A stretch of 64,000 nucleotides of DNA, taken from assembly GCA_013697245.1 (NCBI GenBank), contig JACCXH010000054.1, forward strand, positions 17,234 to 81,233, written 5' to 3'. Below the pieces are notes generated by a model, which was not told the DNA's origin, made no database searches, and saw nothing but the letters and a program-made list of their open reading frames with translations. The position numbers were made by a program, and so were the translations under genes. Numbering within the stretch: position 1 is the first letter of the stretch; the number at the start of each line of letters is the position of its first letter. The DNA is from Bacteroidota bacterium (GTDB lineage Bacteria; Bacteroidota; Bacteroidia; B-17B0; Aurantibacillaceae). Shown here piece by piece: positions 1 to 8,569 of this stretch.

Positions 1-1517
1 GGATCACCTTTCTAAATGATACCATTGGTTACTTTTCTTCTAATCGCGAAGGAGGAAAAGGAAAAGATGATATTTACTGGTATTCGTTTACAAATAAAGC
101 CATGACCATTTCCGGAACTGTTTTATTAACAGAGAATCCGCTTGATCCCGCTTCAAAAGTAAAAGTTGTTTTAACCGATGAAAAAGGTGTTGCCATAGAT
201 AGTACTAAAACGGATGCCGAAGGGTTTTTTGAATTTAAGAACTTAGATGCCGAAAGAACCTATATGGCTGTAATAGATGAAGGCAACCCTAATTTTAAAG
301 GCAAGGCGCGTTATTATTTAGCTGATAAAAAAGGTACCATTCATCGCGTTACCAATTCTGCTAACGGCGATAAATTTGTATTCAAAAACTTACCTGTAGA
401 TCCGAATGGTTTACCGGATATGTTTACCGATGATAATTTAACCCTTGCCGGAAATTTATTGTATGGCGAGAATCCAAGCAAGGCCATTAAAAATACACGC
501 TTAAAATTAGTGAATGATTTTGGTGATGTGATAGAAGAAACCACTACCAATGAATTTGGAGCCTTTGCCTTCAGAAATATTCCGTCTGATCAAAATTATA
601 TGATCTCTATTGTAGAATCCGATATCTCATTGCCTCCAAATACAAAAGTTACACTTACAAATAAAAGTGGTAAAGAATTAAAAACATTTTATACTGGAAA
701 AGATAAATTTAATTTCAAGATCTTAAGCTCTGAAAAAAATCTTTTACAGGAAATGAATGCCGAAGATGTTAACCTTGTAATGGATGTGTATGGTTATATG
801 TATGATCAAAACAAAAAACCTGTAGCAAATGCCAAACTTAAAATTAGAGAAGATATTACCGGTGGGGAAGTAAAAGAAGTTTCATCATCAGAAAAAGGAA
901 AATTTAATTTCAGGAATTTAAAAGGCGATAAGAATTATCTTTTTGAAGTAGATGAGAACGATCCTAATTTTAAAGGGGTAACAAGGATCTATATTGCAGA
1001 CAGCAAAGGCAGAATTTATAAAGTGTTGGATAAAGACGGTTCAGGTAAGTTCATCTTTAAATTATTAGATGCTGATAAAGCTGCCATGGGTGAGTTTGTG
1101 GTAGATGACCCATGGTTAGCGGTATTGGAAATGAAGAACAAGGAAAAAGCGGAACTGACCATCGTAGAAAATATTTATTATGCTTTTGGTGATTTTAAAT
1201 TTGATGATGCCGGGCAAAAAGTAATGGATAAGATCATTACCGTATTGAACAGCAACTCCAAATTAGTTATCGAAGTTAGTTCGCATACCGATTCGCGTTC
1301 GAGCGACGAGTTTAATTTAGCCTTATCAAAAAAACGTGCCGATTACGTTGTAAATTATATGACCGCTAAAGGCATTAATAAAACACGTTTAAAAGCCATT
1401 GGTTACGGCGAGACCAAATTACTTAACAAATGTGCGAATGGCGTTGAATGCACGGATGATGAGCATAAAATTAACCGCCGTACCGAATTTAAAATTAACG
1501 AACAGCCTAACTTATAA
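1..1517 (+). CDS. OmpA-family protein with PD40-like and carboxypeptidase-regulatory-like repeats, 5' truncated by window edge
   Basis: The reading frame is open from the first bases, so the gene starts before the window; an internal ATG at 102 is not its start. Codons from base 3 encode a PD40/WD40-like propeller end (GYFSSNREGGKGKDDIYWYS). Then come three similar beta-rich units of about 100 residues, each with a D-x-G-x-F-x-F-[RK]-N-[LI] signature, as in CarboxypepD_reg or Cna-B folds. The last ~110 residues are an OmpA C-terminal peptidoglycan-binding domain (SSHTDSRSSDEFNLALSKKR, then RLKAIGYGE). This architecture is common in Bacteroidota envelope proteins, some linked to type IX secretion. 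A role in anchoring the outer membrane to peptidoglycan is inferred. Confidence 0.85.
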   Translation, partial: ITFLNDTIGYFSSNREGGKGKDDIYWYSFTNKAMTISGTVLLTENPLDPASKVKVVLTDEKGVAIDSTKTDAEGFFEFKNLDAERTYMAVIDEGNPNFKGKARYYLADKKGTIHRVTNSANGDKFVFKNLPVDPNGLPDMFTDDNLTLAGNLLYGENPSKAIKNTRLKLVNDFGDVIEETTTNEFGAFAFRNIPSDQNYMISIVESDISLPPNTKVTLTNKSGKELKTFYTGKDKFNFKILSSEKNLLQEMNAEDVNLVMDVYGYMYDQNKKPVANAKLKIREDITGGEVKEVSSSEKGKFNFRNLKGDKNYLFEVDENDPNFKGVTRIYIADSKGRIYKVLDKDGSGKFIFKLLDADKAAMGEFVVDDPWLAVLEMKNKEKAELTIVENIYYAFGDFKFDDAGQKVMDKIITVLNSNSKLVIEVSSHTDSRSSDEFNLALSKKRADYVVNYMTAKGINKTRLKAIGYGETKLLNKCANGVECTDDEHKINRRTEFKINEQPNL

Positions 1518-1519
1518 CT

Positions 1520-2707
1520 ATGAACGTTATTTTATTTGATCCCGAACAAACCTGGACCAACTTATTGCCTTTAACCTATACACGTCCTGTTTCCGAGATC
1601 AGGATAGGTATTTTAACCATTAAAGAAAAATGGGATAAAGAATTAAATACTTCCTGCAGTTATTTGACTAAAAGTATTTTATCAAAAAAATTTCCTTTAA
1701 AAGAGCAGGCCGACTCTCTTTTTATTAATGGTAGCCTATGCCCTACTCCTGCAGTTATTGCTGAAATAAAAAAACTAAAACCCTTACAAGCACTTATAAA
1801 AAATAATGAAATCTTAGCCCTTGTTGGGGAAGCCAAACATTTAAAGGCTTTATTGGATCTTGAAAAAATTGAATTTAAAGAGGCTATTTTAAATGTTGTC
1901 AATGTTTGGGATGTTTTTCAAAAAAATGGTGAGGCTTTAAAATTAGATTTTGAATTACTCACAAAAAATAAAAAGTCACAAGCACTTAGTAATACAGTAG
2001 TGGTGATCGGAAATAAAGATCTTGTTTTTTTAGAAGATGGTGCCAAAGCAGAAGCCTGTAGTTTTAATACAACAGCCGGTCCTATTTATTTAGCAAAAGA
2101 TGCCGAAGTAATGGAAGGCTCTGCTGTGCGCGGCCCCTTTGCATTGGGCGAACACAGCGCTTTAAAACTTTGCACCAAGATCTATGGCCCTACAACTATT
2201 GGGCCGCATTGCAAAATTGGTGGCGAAGTAAATAATTCCGTAATTTTTGGATACACTAATAAAGCACACGATGGCTTTTTAGGAAATTCTGTATTGGGCG
2301 AATGGTGTAATTTAGGTGCTGATAGTAACAATAGTAATTTAAAGAATAATTACGGCAACGTTAAATTATTTAATTACCTACAAAATAAAATGGTAGATAG
2401 TGGCCTGCAGTTTTGCGGTTTAATAATGGGCGATCATTCTAAATCCGGAATAAATACCATGTTCAATACAGGTACTGTGGTTGGTGTGGGCGCAAATATT
2501 TACGGCGGAAGTTTTCCCGTAACACATATTCCAAGCTTTAGTTGGGGCGGCAGCGGCGGCTTTGAAACTTACCGATTGGATAAATTATTTGAGACCGCCG
2601 AAAAAGTATTCGAACGCCGTGGCTTAAAACTTACCATCATCGAAAAAGAAATGCTTTCAGCTGTTTTTGAAAAGACCAAAGAGCAAAGGCATAATTATCT
2701 TTTTTAA
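1520..2707 (+). CDS. GlmU-like putative sugar nucleotidyltransferase/acyltransferase
   Basis: A 395-residue protein starting two bases after the previous stop, so probably co-transcribed. The N-terminus (NVILFDPEQTWTNLLPLTYTRP) is typical of the Bacteroidota 'alternative GlmU' family, whose N-terminal half resembles a nucleotidyltransferase. The C-terminal half, from about residue 180, has hexapeptide-like turns (TTIGPHCKIGGEVNNSVIFG, then GNSVLGEWCNLGADSNNSNL), which form a left-handed beta helix in sugar-phosphate acyltransferases. A role in UDP-GlcNAc or another activated-sugar supply is likely from the family; substrate specificity cannot be read from sequence alone. Confidence 0.8.
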   Translation: MNVILFDPEQTWTNLLPLTYTRPVSEIRIGILTIKEKWDKELNTSCSYLTKSILSKKFPLKEQADSLFINGSLCPTPAVIAEIKKLKPLQALIKNNEILALVGEAKHLKALLDLEKIEFKEAILNVVNVWDVFQKNGEALKLDFELLTKNKKSQALSNTVVVIGNKDLVFLEDGAKAEACSFNTTAGPIYLAKDAEVMEGSAVRGPFALGEHSALKLCTKIYGPTTIGPHCKIGGEVNNSVIFGYTNKAHDGFLGNSVLGEWCNLGADSNNSNLKNNYGNVKLFNYLQNKMVDSGLQFCGLIMGDHSKSGINTMFNTGTVVGVGANIYGGSFPVTHIPSFSWGGSGGFETYRLDKLFETAEKVFERRGLKLTIIEKEMLSAVFEKTKEQRHNYLF

Positions 2708-2892
2708 TATCTAAAAGTTCCTTTTGATCCACTAATTTCACCCACCTCTAATTTCCTTATTTCACCTTCTCGTTTCCTGCTTTCACCGATTTACGGCTTA
2801 TACGTTGTTATTGACTGTTTATATTTGTTGAAATATGAAAAATAACAGTTAAGCCCGGCAATGTTAAATGATCATTACTAAATTAAAAATTA

Positions 2893-2924
2893 TTTGTAAA
2901 TGAATGTTCATTCATTTATATTTG
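2893..2924 (+). promoter_or_regulatory. Bacteroidota-type promoter with embedded TetR operator
   Basis: TTTG at 2893-2896 (-33) and TATATTTG at 2917-2924 (-7, consensus TAnnTTTG) are 20 bp apart. The whole palindrome AATGAATG-TT-CATTCATT (2899-2916) fills the spacer. It is probably the operator of the TetR protein encoded immediately downstream, giving autoregulation of the three-gene efflux operon. The predicted transcription start is about 2930, so the message would be leaderless or nearly so. Confidence 0.75.
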
Positions 2925-2932
2925 TCCCCGAA

Positions 2933-3520
2933 ATGAGAACCAGGGACGAAAATAAGGAAGCTGCTATCCGTGAAAAAGCCATGAAAATGATTGTGGATGA
3001 AGGCTTTGACGGCTTGAGTATGCAAAAACTGGCAAAGGCTGCCAATGTTTCTCCGGCTACCATTTATATTTATTATAAAAATCGTGAGGATCTTTTAAAC
3101 CAATTGTTTAATCACGTTCAACAAACTTTTTACGATGTAGCCTTGGCAGGCTTTGACCCACTTCTTTCTTTTGAAGAAGGTTTATGGATCCAGTGGAAGA
3201 ACCGTTTAAAATTTATTTTAAAATACCCTATTCATTTTCAGTTTTACGAACAGTTTCGTAATTCGCCCTGTATCAATCATACTGATGTTCAGATCTCCAC
3301 TTTTAAAGAAAGTATGAAGCTATTCGTAATGAATGCTATAAAAAAGGGAGAAATGAAAAAAATGGAACCTGAAATATTTTGGTCGGTGGCATATGGTACA
3401 CTTTACTCGATGGTAAAATTTCACTTACAGGAAATTAAGATGATGGGTAACGATTTTAAACTAACCGATGCAAAAATGAAAATAGCATTTGAAATGGTAA
3501 TTAAAGCACTTAAACCTTAA
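2933..3520 (+). CDS. TetR/AcrR family transcriptional regulator
   Basis: A 195-residue repressor with an N-terminal helix-turn-helix (residues ~30-55, MQKLAKAANVSPATIYIYYK) and a C-terminal all-helical ligand domain. I chose ATG 2933 rather than the in-frame ATG at 2900, because 2900 lies inside the operator and upstream of the -7 element. The gene is first in a tight operon (17 bp and 21 bp gaps) with a small HMA-fold-like protein and an MFS transporter. Repression relieved by a transported compound is the usual logic of this arrangement. The ligand is unknown. Confidence 0.88.
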   Translation: MRTRDENKEAAIREKAMKMIVDEGFDGLSMQKLAKAANVSPATIYIYYKNREDLLNQLFNHVQQTFYDVALAGFDPLLSFEEGLWIQWKNRLKFILKYPIHFQFYEQFRNSPCINHTDVQISTFKESMKLFVMNAIKKGEMKKMEPEIFWSVAYGTLYSMVKFHLQEIKMMGNDFKLTDAKMKIAFEMVIKALKP

Positions 3521-3537
3521 TTTTTAAAATTTAAAAA

Positions 3538-3810
3538 ATGAGCTTTTATTTAAGTAAAGAACCGGTAATGGCTACTTCAAAATATGAAGAGGCCGCTTAT
3601 GTTTTAGTGTTTAAAACAAATGTAGAATATAAAAAAGACCTTAAGGTAATTGAGCTGTGTTTAAGCGAGCTTGGTGATATTAATGACTGGCACATCGACC
3701 GCGAAGACGTGGATAAAGTATTGCGCATTGAATCCTCCAGCGATGATCCTGAAAAAATAATAAAAGCATTAACAAAAGCAGGCTATTTGTGCGAAGAACT
3801 TACTAATTAA
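3538..3810 (+). CDS. Small cytosolic protein with HMA/ferredoxin-like fold pattern, no metal-binding cysteines
   Basis: A 90-residue protein between a TetR regulator and its efflux pump. Predicted order is strand (YVLVFKTNV), helix (KKDLKVIELCLSELG), strand (INDWHIDRED), strand (KVLRIESS), helix (DPEKIIKALTKAGY) and a final strand, which is the heavy-metal-associated domain pattern. The CxxC pair that binds metal in that family is missing, so metal carriage is unlikely. A second ATG at 3568 is possible but 3538 keeps the operon spacing short. The function is unknown; an accessory or sensor role in the efflux operon is inferred from position only. Confidence 0.7.
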   Translation: MSFYLSKEPVMATSKYEEAAYVLVFKTNVEYKKDLKVIELCLSELGDINDWHIDREDVDKVLRIESSSDDPEKIIKALTKAGYLCEELTN

Positions 3811-3831
3811 AAAATAAAAAAATAAACCTAC

Positions 3832-5082
3832 ATGGAACAAACAGTTGCCGCACCAAAAGCTAAAATAAAATTCAATTCTTACCAGGTTTCAGTAATTGTG
3901 TTATTGGCGCTTACACAATTTACAGTTGTACTTGATTTTATGGTTATGTCTCCACTCGGCGATATGCTTATGAAATCTATGAGCCTTAGCCCAAGTCAAT
4001 TTGGTTTGGTTGTTTCTGCTTACGCTTTTAGCGCAGGTATCTCCGGACTTTTAACTGCAGGTTTTGCAGATATGTTCGACCGTAAAAAATTACTAACAGT
4101 TTTTTATATTGGTTTTATTTTAGGAACCTTATTTTGTGGCCTTTCTACCAACTACTCTATGCTGGTTGCTGCCCGTATTATTACCGGCATCTTTGGCGGT
4201 GTTATCGGTTCTATATCTATGGCTATTGTTGCCGATCTTTTTCCGTTGCAACAACGCGGCCGTGTAATGGGTTTTATGCAAATGGGTTTTGGTATCAGCC
4301 AGGTACTAGGTATTCCTATCAGCTTATACCTTGCTAACGCCTGGGATTGGAAAGCGCCGTTTTTAATGATCGTTGGTTTGGCCACAATTATTTTGGCAGC
4401 AATTATCATCAAGTTGGAACCAATTACAAAACATCTTGAAGTAAAAAATGACCGCAATGCTCTAAACCATTTGTGGCATACCATTAAACAACGCCATTAC
4501 CGGATTGGTTTTTTTGCAACGGCTTTACTTTCGCTGGGCGGTTTTATGATGATGCCATGGGGAAGCGCCTTTGCCGTAAATAATCTACATGTAACACCTC
4601 AACAATTACCATTGTTATTTATGGTGGCAGGTATTAGTACTTTATTTATTATGCCACTTGTTGGTAAACTAAGCGATAAAATAGATAAAAATATTTTGTT
4701 CGCCATTGCTTCTATCTGGATGATATTAGTAGTTCTGGTTTACACTAACCTTACGCCTGTTCCATTATGGGTGATTATGATTTTTAATGTTGCCATGATG
4801 ATAGGGATCATGAGTCGGATGATACCAAGTATGGCGCTTGTTACAGCCTTGCCGGAAATGCACGACCGTGGCGCCTTTATGAGCATCAATTCTTCTTTGC
4901 AACAAATTGCAGGTGGCGTGGCCGCTGGTGTTGGTGGCTTGATAGTTGTACAGAAAGATAAGTTCAGTCCATTAGAACATTATAATACTTTAGGTATTGT
5001 TATCTCGGTTCTTTCTTTAATTGGTATTTATGCTGTGTACCGTGTAAGTACAACGGTTAAAGCAAGAGCGGCTGCGAAATAA
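3832..5082 (+). CDS. MFS transporter, drug:H+ antiporter-like
   Basis: A 416-residue inner-membrane protein with about 12 hydrophobic segments. The loop between helices 2 and 3 has MFS motif A in the form GFADMFDRKKLL, and the N-terminal segment (LTQFTVVLDFMVMSPLGDML) is like AraJ/DHA1 exporters. It is last in the TetR operon, so expression is probably induced when the repressor at 2933-3520 releases its operator. The substrate is unknown; drug, dye or metabolite export are all compatible. The 12-helix length is complete and no disruption is visible. Confidence 0.85.
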   Translation: MEQTVAAPKAKIKFNSYQVSVIVLLALTQFTVVLDFMVMSPLGDMLMKSMSLSPSQFGLVVSAYAFSAGISGLLTAGFADMFDRKKLLTVFYIGFILGTLFCGLSTNYSMLVAARIITGIFGGVIGSISMAIVADLFPLQQRGRVMGFMQMGFGISQVLGIPISLYLANAWDWKAPFLMIVGLATIILAAIIIKLEPITKHLEVKNDRNALNHLWHTIKQRHYRIGFFATALLSLGGFMMMPWGSAFAVNNLHVTPQQLPLLFMVAGISTLFIMPLVGKLSDKIDKNILFAIASIWMILVVLVYTNLTPVPLWVIMIFNVAMMIGIMSRMIPSMALVTALPEMHDRGAFMSINSSLQQIAGGVAAGVGGLIVVQKDKFSPLEHYNTLGIVISVLSLIGIYAVYRVSTTVKARAAAK

Positions 5083-5098
5083 AAATAATTTTTGTCGT

Positions 5099-5302
5099 CA
5101 CTTTTTCCTTGATGAAAAAGTGACCAAAAAATCAAGGCTCACAAACAAATTCCTTGATTTATAGTTTTAATTTCTTTGTGTCGCCCGCAAACTCGCCCTT
5201 TCAGGTATTTCTTTTGCATAGGGCTCAAACAGCGTGGGCTCAATAGATTTTAAAAGCATCAAACTGCTCAAATACTTTGTTTTACGTATGCTTTTAAAAT
5301 CT
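5099..5302. repeat. Intergenic region with two inverted repeats (318 bp gap 5083-5400)
   Basis: No coding signal is visible between 5083 and 5400. CACTTTTTC (5099-5107) pairs with GAAAAAGTG (5114-5122) around a 6-nt loop, but no T-run follows, so it is not a standard terminator. AGATTTTAAAAGCAT (5245-5259) pairs perfectly with ATGCTTTTAAAATCT (5288-5302) across 28 nt. The region may be a miniature repeat of the kind dispersed in Bacteroidota; a similar nested palindrome lies at 10549-10692. Confidence 0.55.
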
Positions 5303-5400
5303 GGTAGTTAGATAAAAATTAAAACTCAAATCTTACGGAATTTCTTTAAGGCCATCTCCTTTGTTTGCTTACGCTGATAAAAAATGATAAGATAATTGTT

Positions 5401-6981
5401 TTATTTTTTTAACGAAGCGGCTTTTTCATTATCGCTCTTGGCATTTTTAAGATCACCTATTTTTTCATAGCTTAAAGCGCGATAGCTATAAACATTTGCT
5501 AAGTACGGATCTATTTCCAAAGCCTTTGTAAAATCTTCTATAGCACCTGCATAATCTTTTAGCTCGTGTTTTGCTAAGGCGCGATTATTATAAACAACGG
5601 CCGATTTGAGATCTATCTCTAACGCTTTATCATAATCTTTCAGCGCATCTTTTATATCACCTTTATGATATTTGCAAAGTCCACGATTACACAAAGACTC
5701 CATATCTTTTGGATTCAGTTCTATGCTTTTATTAAAATCTTCTAACGCGCCCTGGTAATCTTTTTTCTCATCTTTTAAAGTGGCGCGGTTGGCATAAGCT
5801 TTTGCATAATCTTTTTTCAGATCAATAGCTTTATTAAGATCTGCAATAGCACCATCTATATCGTTCAAACGTTTTCTTACAATACCACGATTATTATAGG
5901 CTGTAGAATTCTTTCTATCCAGCTCAATAGTTTTAGTAAAATCTTTTAATGCTTCTTTGTTTTCGAAGGCGCCCATTTTAGCAACACCTCTGTAAAGAAA
6001 TGCGGTTGTATCTTCCGGATTCTCGATGATGTATTTATCAAGATCAACAATAGCACCTTTAAAATCTTTCAATTCATTTTTTATGGCACCGGTATATAAA
6101 TATAACGATGTAAAAGCAGGACGAAGCTCCAACGCTTTATTGAGGTCCTTTAAGGCCCCTTCATAATCCCTGATATCTATTTTTATTTTTCCACGGCCGG
6201 CAAAGATCATTTCATTTCCGGAAGTTAATTCAACTACTTTATCAAGATCTTTGATAGCGCCTTCAAAGTCTTTCCGTTCAGCCTTTACAGAAGCTCTGTC
6301 TACTAAAGCCGGGTAAAAATAGGGGTTAATCACCAACACGGTATTAAAATCTTTTAGCGCATCTTCCAGTTTGCCTGATGTTGCCAAAGCATTTGCACGG
6401 TTATAATAAGCTTCAAAATAATCGGGTTTAACTTCTAAAGATCTTGTATAATCTTCTATGGCACCTTTTGTATCGCCAATTAAATTTTTATTAAAAGCGC
6501 GGTTGTGATACGCTTTGGCATAGTCGGGTTTTAATTCGATGGCTTTTGTAAGATCGGCGATGGCGCCTTTGTAATCTCTAAAAGTTGCTTTGCCATACGC
6601 AATGTTCAGGTAACCCATGGCCGCCTTAGGATCCAGTTCGATGGCCTTTTTAAAATTTTTAAGCGCGTTAATAGAGTCACGCAGGCCAACCTGCGCCATC
6701 GCAATATTATTGTATGGATCGGATGATTTATCGCCAATTAATTTTATTACTTCCAGGTTATCTTCTATAGCACCTTTATAATCTGTTATTTGTAATTTGT
6801 AAACGCCGCGTCGTAATAATGCTTCCACATTATTGGGATCCATTTTTATAAAAAAACTTTGACTCTTTATCCTGCCCCTGATATCGGCATAGTTAGAAGT
6901 ATCTACATAATCCGATTGCGAAACTGCCAGCTCAGCGAGTAATAACAATAAAAAAAATAAATTATACCTTTTATTTTTCAT
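5401..6981 (-). CDS. Exported tetratricopeptide repeat protein
   Basis: A 526-residue protein with an N-terminal signal peptide (MKNKRYNLFFLLLLLAELAV) followed by about 14 consecutive 34-residue TPR units with the GAI/AL-D-[LF]-[TN]-KAIEL consensus. I chose ATG 6981, three bases past the stop of the upstream gene, because the longer frame to 7029 reads through that gene and lacks a signal peptide. TPR arrays are protein-protein scaffolds; location is probably periplasmic or outer-membrane associated. No enzymatic domain is present and the partner is unknown. Confidence 0.85.
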   Translation of the reverse strand: MKNKRYNLFFLLLLLAELAVSQSDYVDTSNYADIRGRIKSQSFFIKMDPNNVEALLRRGVYKLQITDYKGAIEDNLEVIKLIGDKSSDPYNNIAMAQVGLRDSINALKNFKKAIELDPKAAMGYLNIAYGKATFRDYKGAIADLTKAIELKPDYAKAYHNRAFNKNLIGDTKGAIEDYTRSLEVKPDYFEAYYNRANALATSGKLEDALKDFNTVLVINPYFYPALVDRASVKAERKDFEGAIKDLDKVVELTSGNEMIFAGRGKIKIDIRDYEGALKDLNKALELRPAFTSLYLYTGAIKNELKDFKGAIVDLDKYIIENPEDTTAFLYRGVAKMGAFENKEALKDFTKTIELDRKNSTAYNNRGIVRKRLNDIDGAIADLNKAIDLKKDYAKAYANRATLKDEKKDYQGALEDFNKSIELNPKDMESLCNRGLCKYHKGDIKDALKDYDKALEIDLKSAVVYNNRALAKHELKDYAGAIEDFTKALEIDPYLANVYSYRALSYEKIGDLKNAKSDNEKAASLKK

Positions 6982-6983
6982 GC

Positions 6984-7289
6984 TTAACCTTTTACATATT
7001 TTAAAGCAGCCTTTGCAAATTTTTCCCAATCCTGACTGTAATCATAAGGCACCTGCACCCATTCCTTCATGGCACGTCCTTTACCAGAGGGGTCAAATAA
7101 CTGCGAGCCATCCAGACTTAATGCTTCTTTGTGCACATCGCCGCTTAATTTAAACACCATGTTCTTATTAAAAAAACAGGCAAATGCTTTGCCATTTATT
7201 TTAAAACAGGGCTTACCAAACATTTGACTTGCCTCTGCCTCTTTTATTTTTTTACCAATGGCAAGATAAAGTGTTTCTTCTTTATTCAT
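6984..7289 (-). CDS. TfoX N-terminal domain-like small protein
   Basis: A 101-residue protein whose MFGKPCFKINGKAFACFF stretch near residues 24-41 is the hallmark of the TfoX_N/YjbR-like fold. In gammaproteobacteria the N-terminal domain belongs to the competence regulator Sxy/TfoX, but stand-alone copies of this size in Bacteroidota have no demonstrated role. It is in a minus-strand run with an MmcQ/YjbR protein 12 bp upstream, a pairing that supports a shared fold family. Calling it a competence regulator would be over-interpretation. Confidence 0.75.
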   Translation of the reverse strand: MNKEETLYLAIGKKIKEAEASQMFGKPCFKINGKAFACFFNKNMVFKLSGDVHKEALSLDGSQLFDPSGKGRAMKEWVQVPYDYSQDWEKFAKAALKYVKG

Positions 7290-7301
7290 TTTAGTCTTAA
7301 C

Positions 7302-7652
7302 TTATTTCAATCCAAATTCTTTTTTCAATTTTACCGGTAATTTACTTCCAATTAGTTCATAAGAAGTTTTGATAGCATTTTCCCATTGTTTTTTTGATAA
7401 ACGTTTAATGTCATCCAAATATACCCATTTGTGTTTGGCCAGATAGGGCGCTGGTTTAAAGCCTTTTTTGCTGCAATACTCATCAAAATCCTCATCTTTT
7501 ACTTTAAACGTAGCCGAGTGCGGAATAGTATCCGGCGAAGTAACTAAAAACATTTTTTCACCAACATTAAAACATAAATGGTCATCCCATTTAATATCTT
7601 CGGTAACACCTTTTAATTTTTTACAAATGGTTTGAAGGTCTTCAATTGTCAT
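7302..7652 (-). CDS. MmcQ/YjbR family protein
   Basis: A 116-residue protein of the MmcQ/YjbR (DUF419) family: it opens TIEDLQTICKKLKGVTEDIKW, then has CFNVGEKMFLV, FKVKDEDFDEYC and KHKWVYLDDIKRLSKKQW, all conserved positions. Members form a compact alpha/beta fold that has been compared with double-wing DNA-binding domains, but function is not established. The length is full for the family. It lies upstream of the TfoX-N-like gene and downstream of a GNAT gene in one minus-strand series. Confidence 0.82.
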   Translation of the reverse strand: MTIEDLQTICKKLKGVTEDIKWDDHLCFNVGEKMFLVTSPDTIPHSATFKVKDEDFDEYCSKKGFKPAPYLAKHKWVYLDDIKRLSKKQWENAIKTSYELIGSKLPVKLKKEFGLK

Positions 7653-7679
7653 ACTATAAATATAAAAAGCTTTTGCAAT

Positions 7680-7961
7680 TTATGCTAACACATCCCGCAT
7701 ATCTACGTTCTTTTCAAAAACAGATCTTGTGTAAGCACATTGTGGGTATATTTTAATTTTATGTTCTCGCGCAAATGCAACAGCTGCCATTACCAATTGT
7801 TTGCCAACGCCTTTACCTTCAAAAAGTGGTGCTACAACTGTGTGTTCTACAATTATTTTATCTTTACCATCCCATATATAGGTCATAATTCCCGCTTCCA
7901 GCTCGTCTTCCATGGCTTTAAAATAGCCTTTTTCGTTACTATTAATATTTCTTATTGTCAT
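7680..7961 (-). CDS. GCN5-related N-acetyltransferase-like protein (COG2388 type)
   Basis: A 93-residue minimal GNAT-fold protein. VEHTVVAPLFEGKGVGKQLV around residues 39-58 is the acetyl-CoA pyrophosphate-binding loop in the short YjdJ/COG2388 form, and the C-terminal IYPQCAYTRSVFEKN is also typical. Such proteins lack the N-terminal strands of larger GNATs; their acceptor is generally unknown. The start is one base from the stop of the SRPBCC gene upstream, implying translational coupling. Confidence 0.82.
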   Translation of the reverse strand: MTIRNINSNEKGYFKAMEDELEAGIMTYIWDGKDKIIVEHTVVAPLFEGKGVGKQLVMAAVAFAREHKIKIYPQCAYTRSVFEKNVDMRDVLA

Positions 7962-7962
7962 T

Positions 7963-8400
7963 TTATTTTTTCTCAGCTTCTTGTTTTACTGTGTATAGAA
8001 CAGAATCCCATTTTACTTTAATGCTGGCAAATGCTTCCTCATTAATAAAATTATATTCAAATACTGTAAAAATTGTTTCGTTATTTTTTGCTTCAACTTC
8101 AAAACGAAATACTTTATAATTTTCCGGAAGATCCTCCTCTTCCCATTCGGGATTAAAATAATTAAATAGAATAAATTTTTCTTTCTCTATGTCGAGTATA
8201 TTTCCTTTGTCCTCAAAATATTGATGATCGTGATCTCCTGAAAAAACAATGGAGCTCCCCTTTTGCCAATCTGTTTTCCAATCCATACCAAAATAAAATT
8301 TTGGTATGCAGATAGGATCAGTTAATACAGCCCATACCCTGGCAACAGGGGCGTTAACGAACGTGCTTTTTGTATATGTAAAGCGTTTTGACAAGATCAA
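7963..8400 (-). CDS. SRPBCC/START-like domain protein (AHSA1-type)
   Basis: A 145-residue single-domain protein. The N-terminal strand and helix (TFVNAPVARVWAVLTDP), central WQKGSSIVFSGD-like loop, and C-terminal long helix fit the helix-grip SRPBCC fold, most like the Aha1 C-terminal-homology branch. These proteins bind hydrophobic ligands or partners; many occur beside small regulators. It heads the cluster of small genes down to 5401. No ligand can be assigned. Confidence 0.78.
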   Translation of the reverse strand: MILSKRFTYTKSTFVNAPVARVWAVLTDPICIPKFYFGMDWKTDWQKGSSIVFSGDHDHQYFEDKGNILDIEKEKFILFNYFNPEWEEEDLPENYKVFRFEVEAKNNETIFTVFEYNFINEEAFASIKVKWDSVLYTVKQEAEKK

Positions 8401-8569
8401 AGTATTAGGTAAATATTAAATAAATTAACCATATAATATATACACACAGAAAATTTAGAAGAGTAAGAGGCAAAGAGCTATTCATAGTTTTTTCTTTGCA
8501 AGCGAAGAAAGCTCTGACTTTTTTATTTATGTAGATACCCTTATTTTTTCTGTGGTTAAGCATTGAATG

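Noticed and set aside
2900..2932. Upstream in-frame ATG for the TetR gene
   Set aside because: It lies inside the operator and upstream of the -7 promoter element, so it would not be transcribed.
6982..7029. Longer N-terminus for the TPR protein
   Set aside because: It reads into the TfoX-like gene and destroys the signal peptide seen from ATG 6981.
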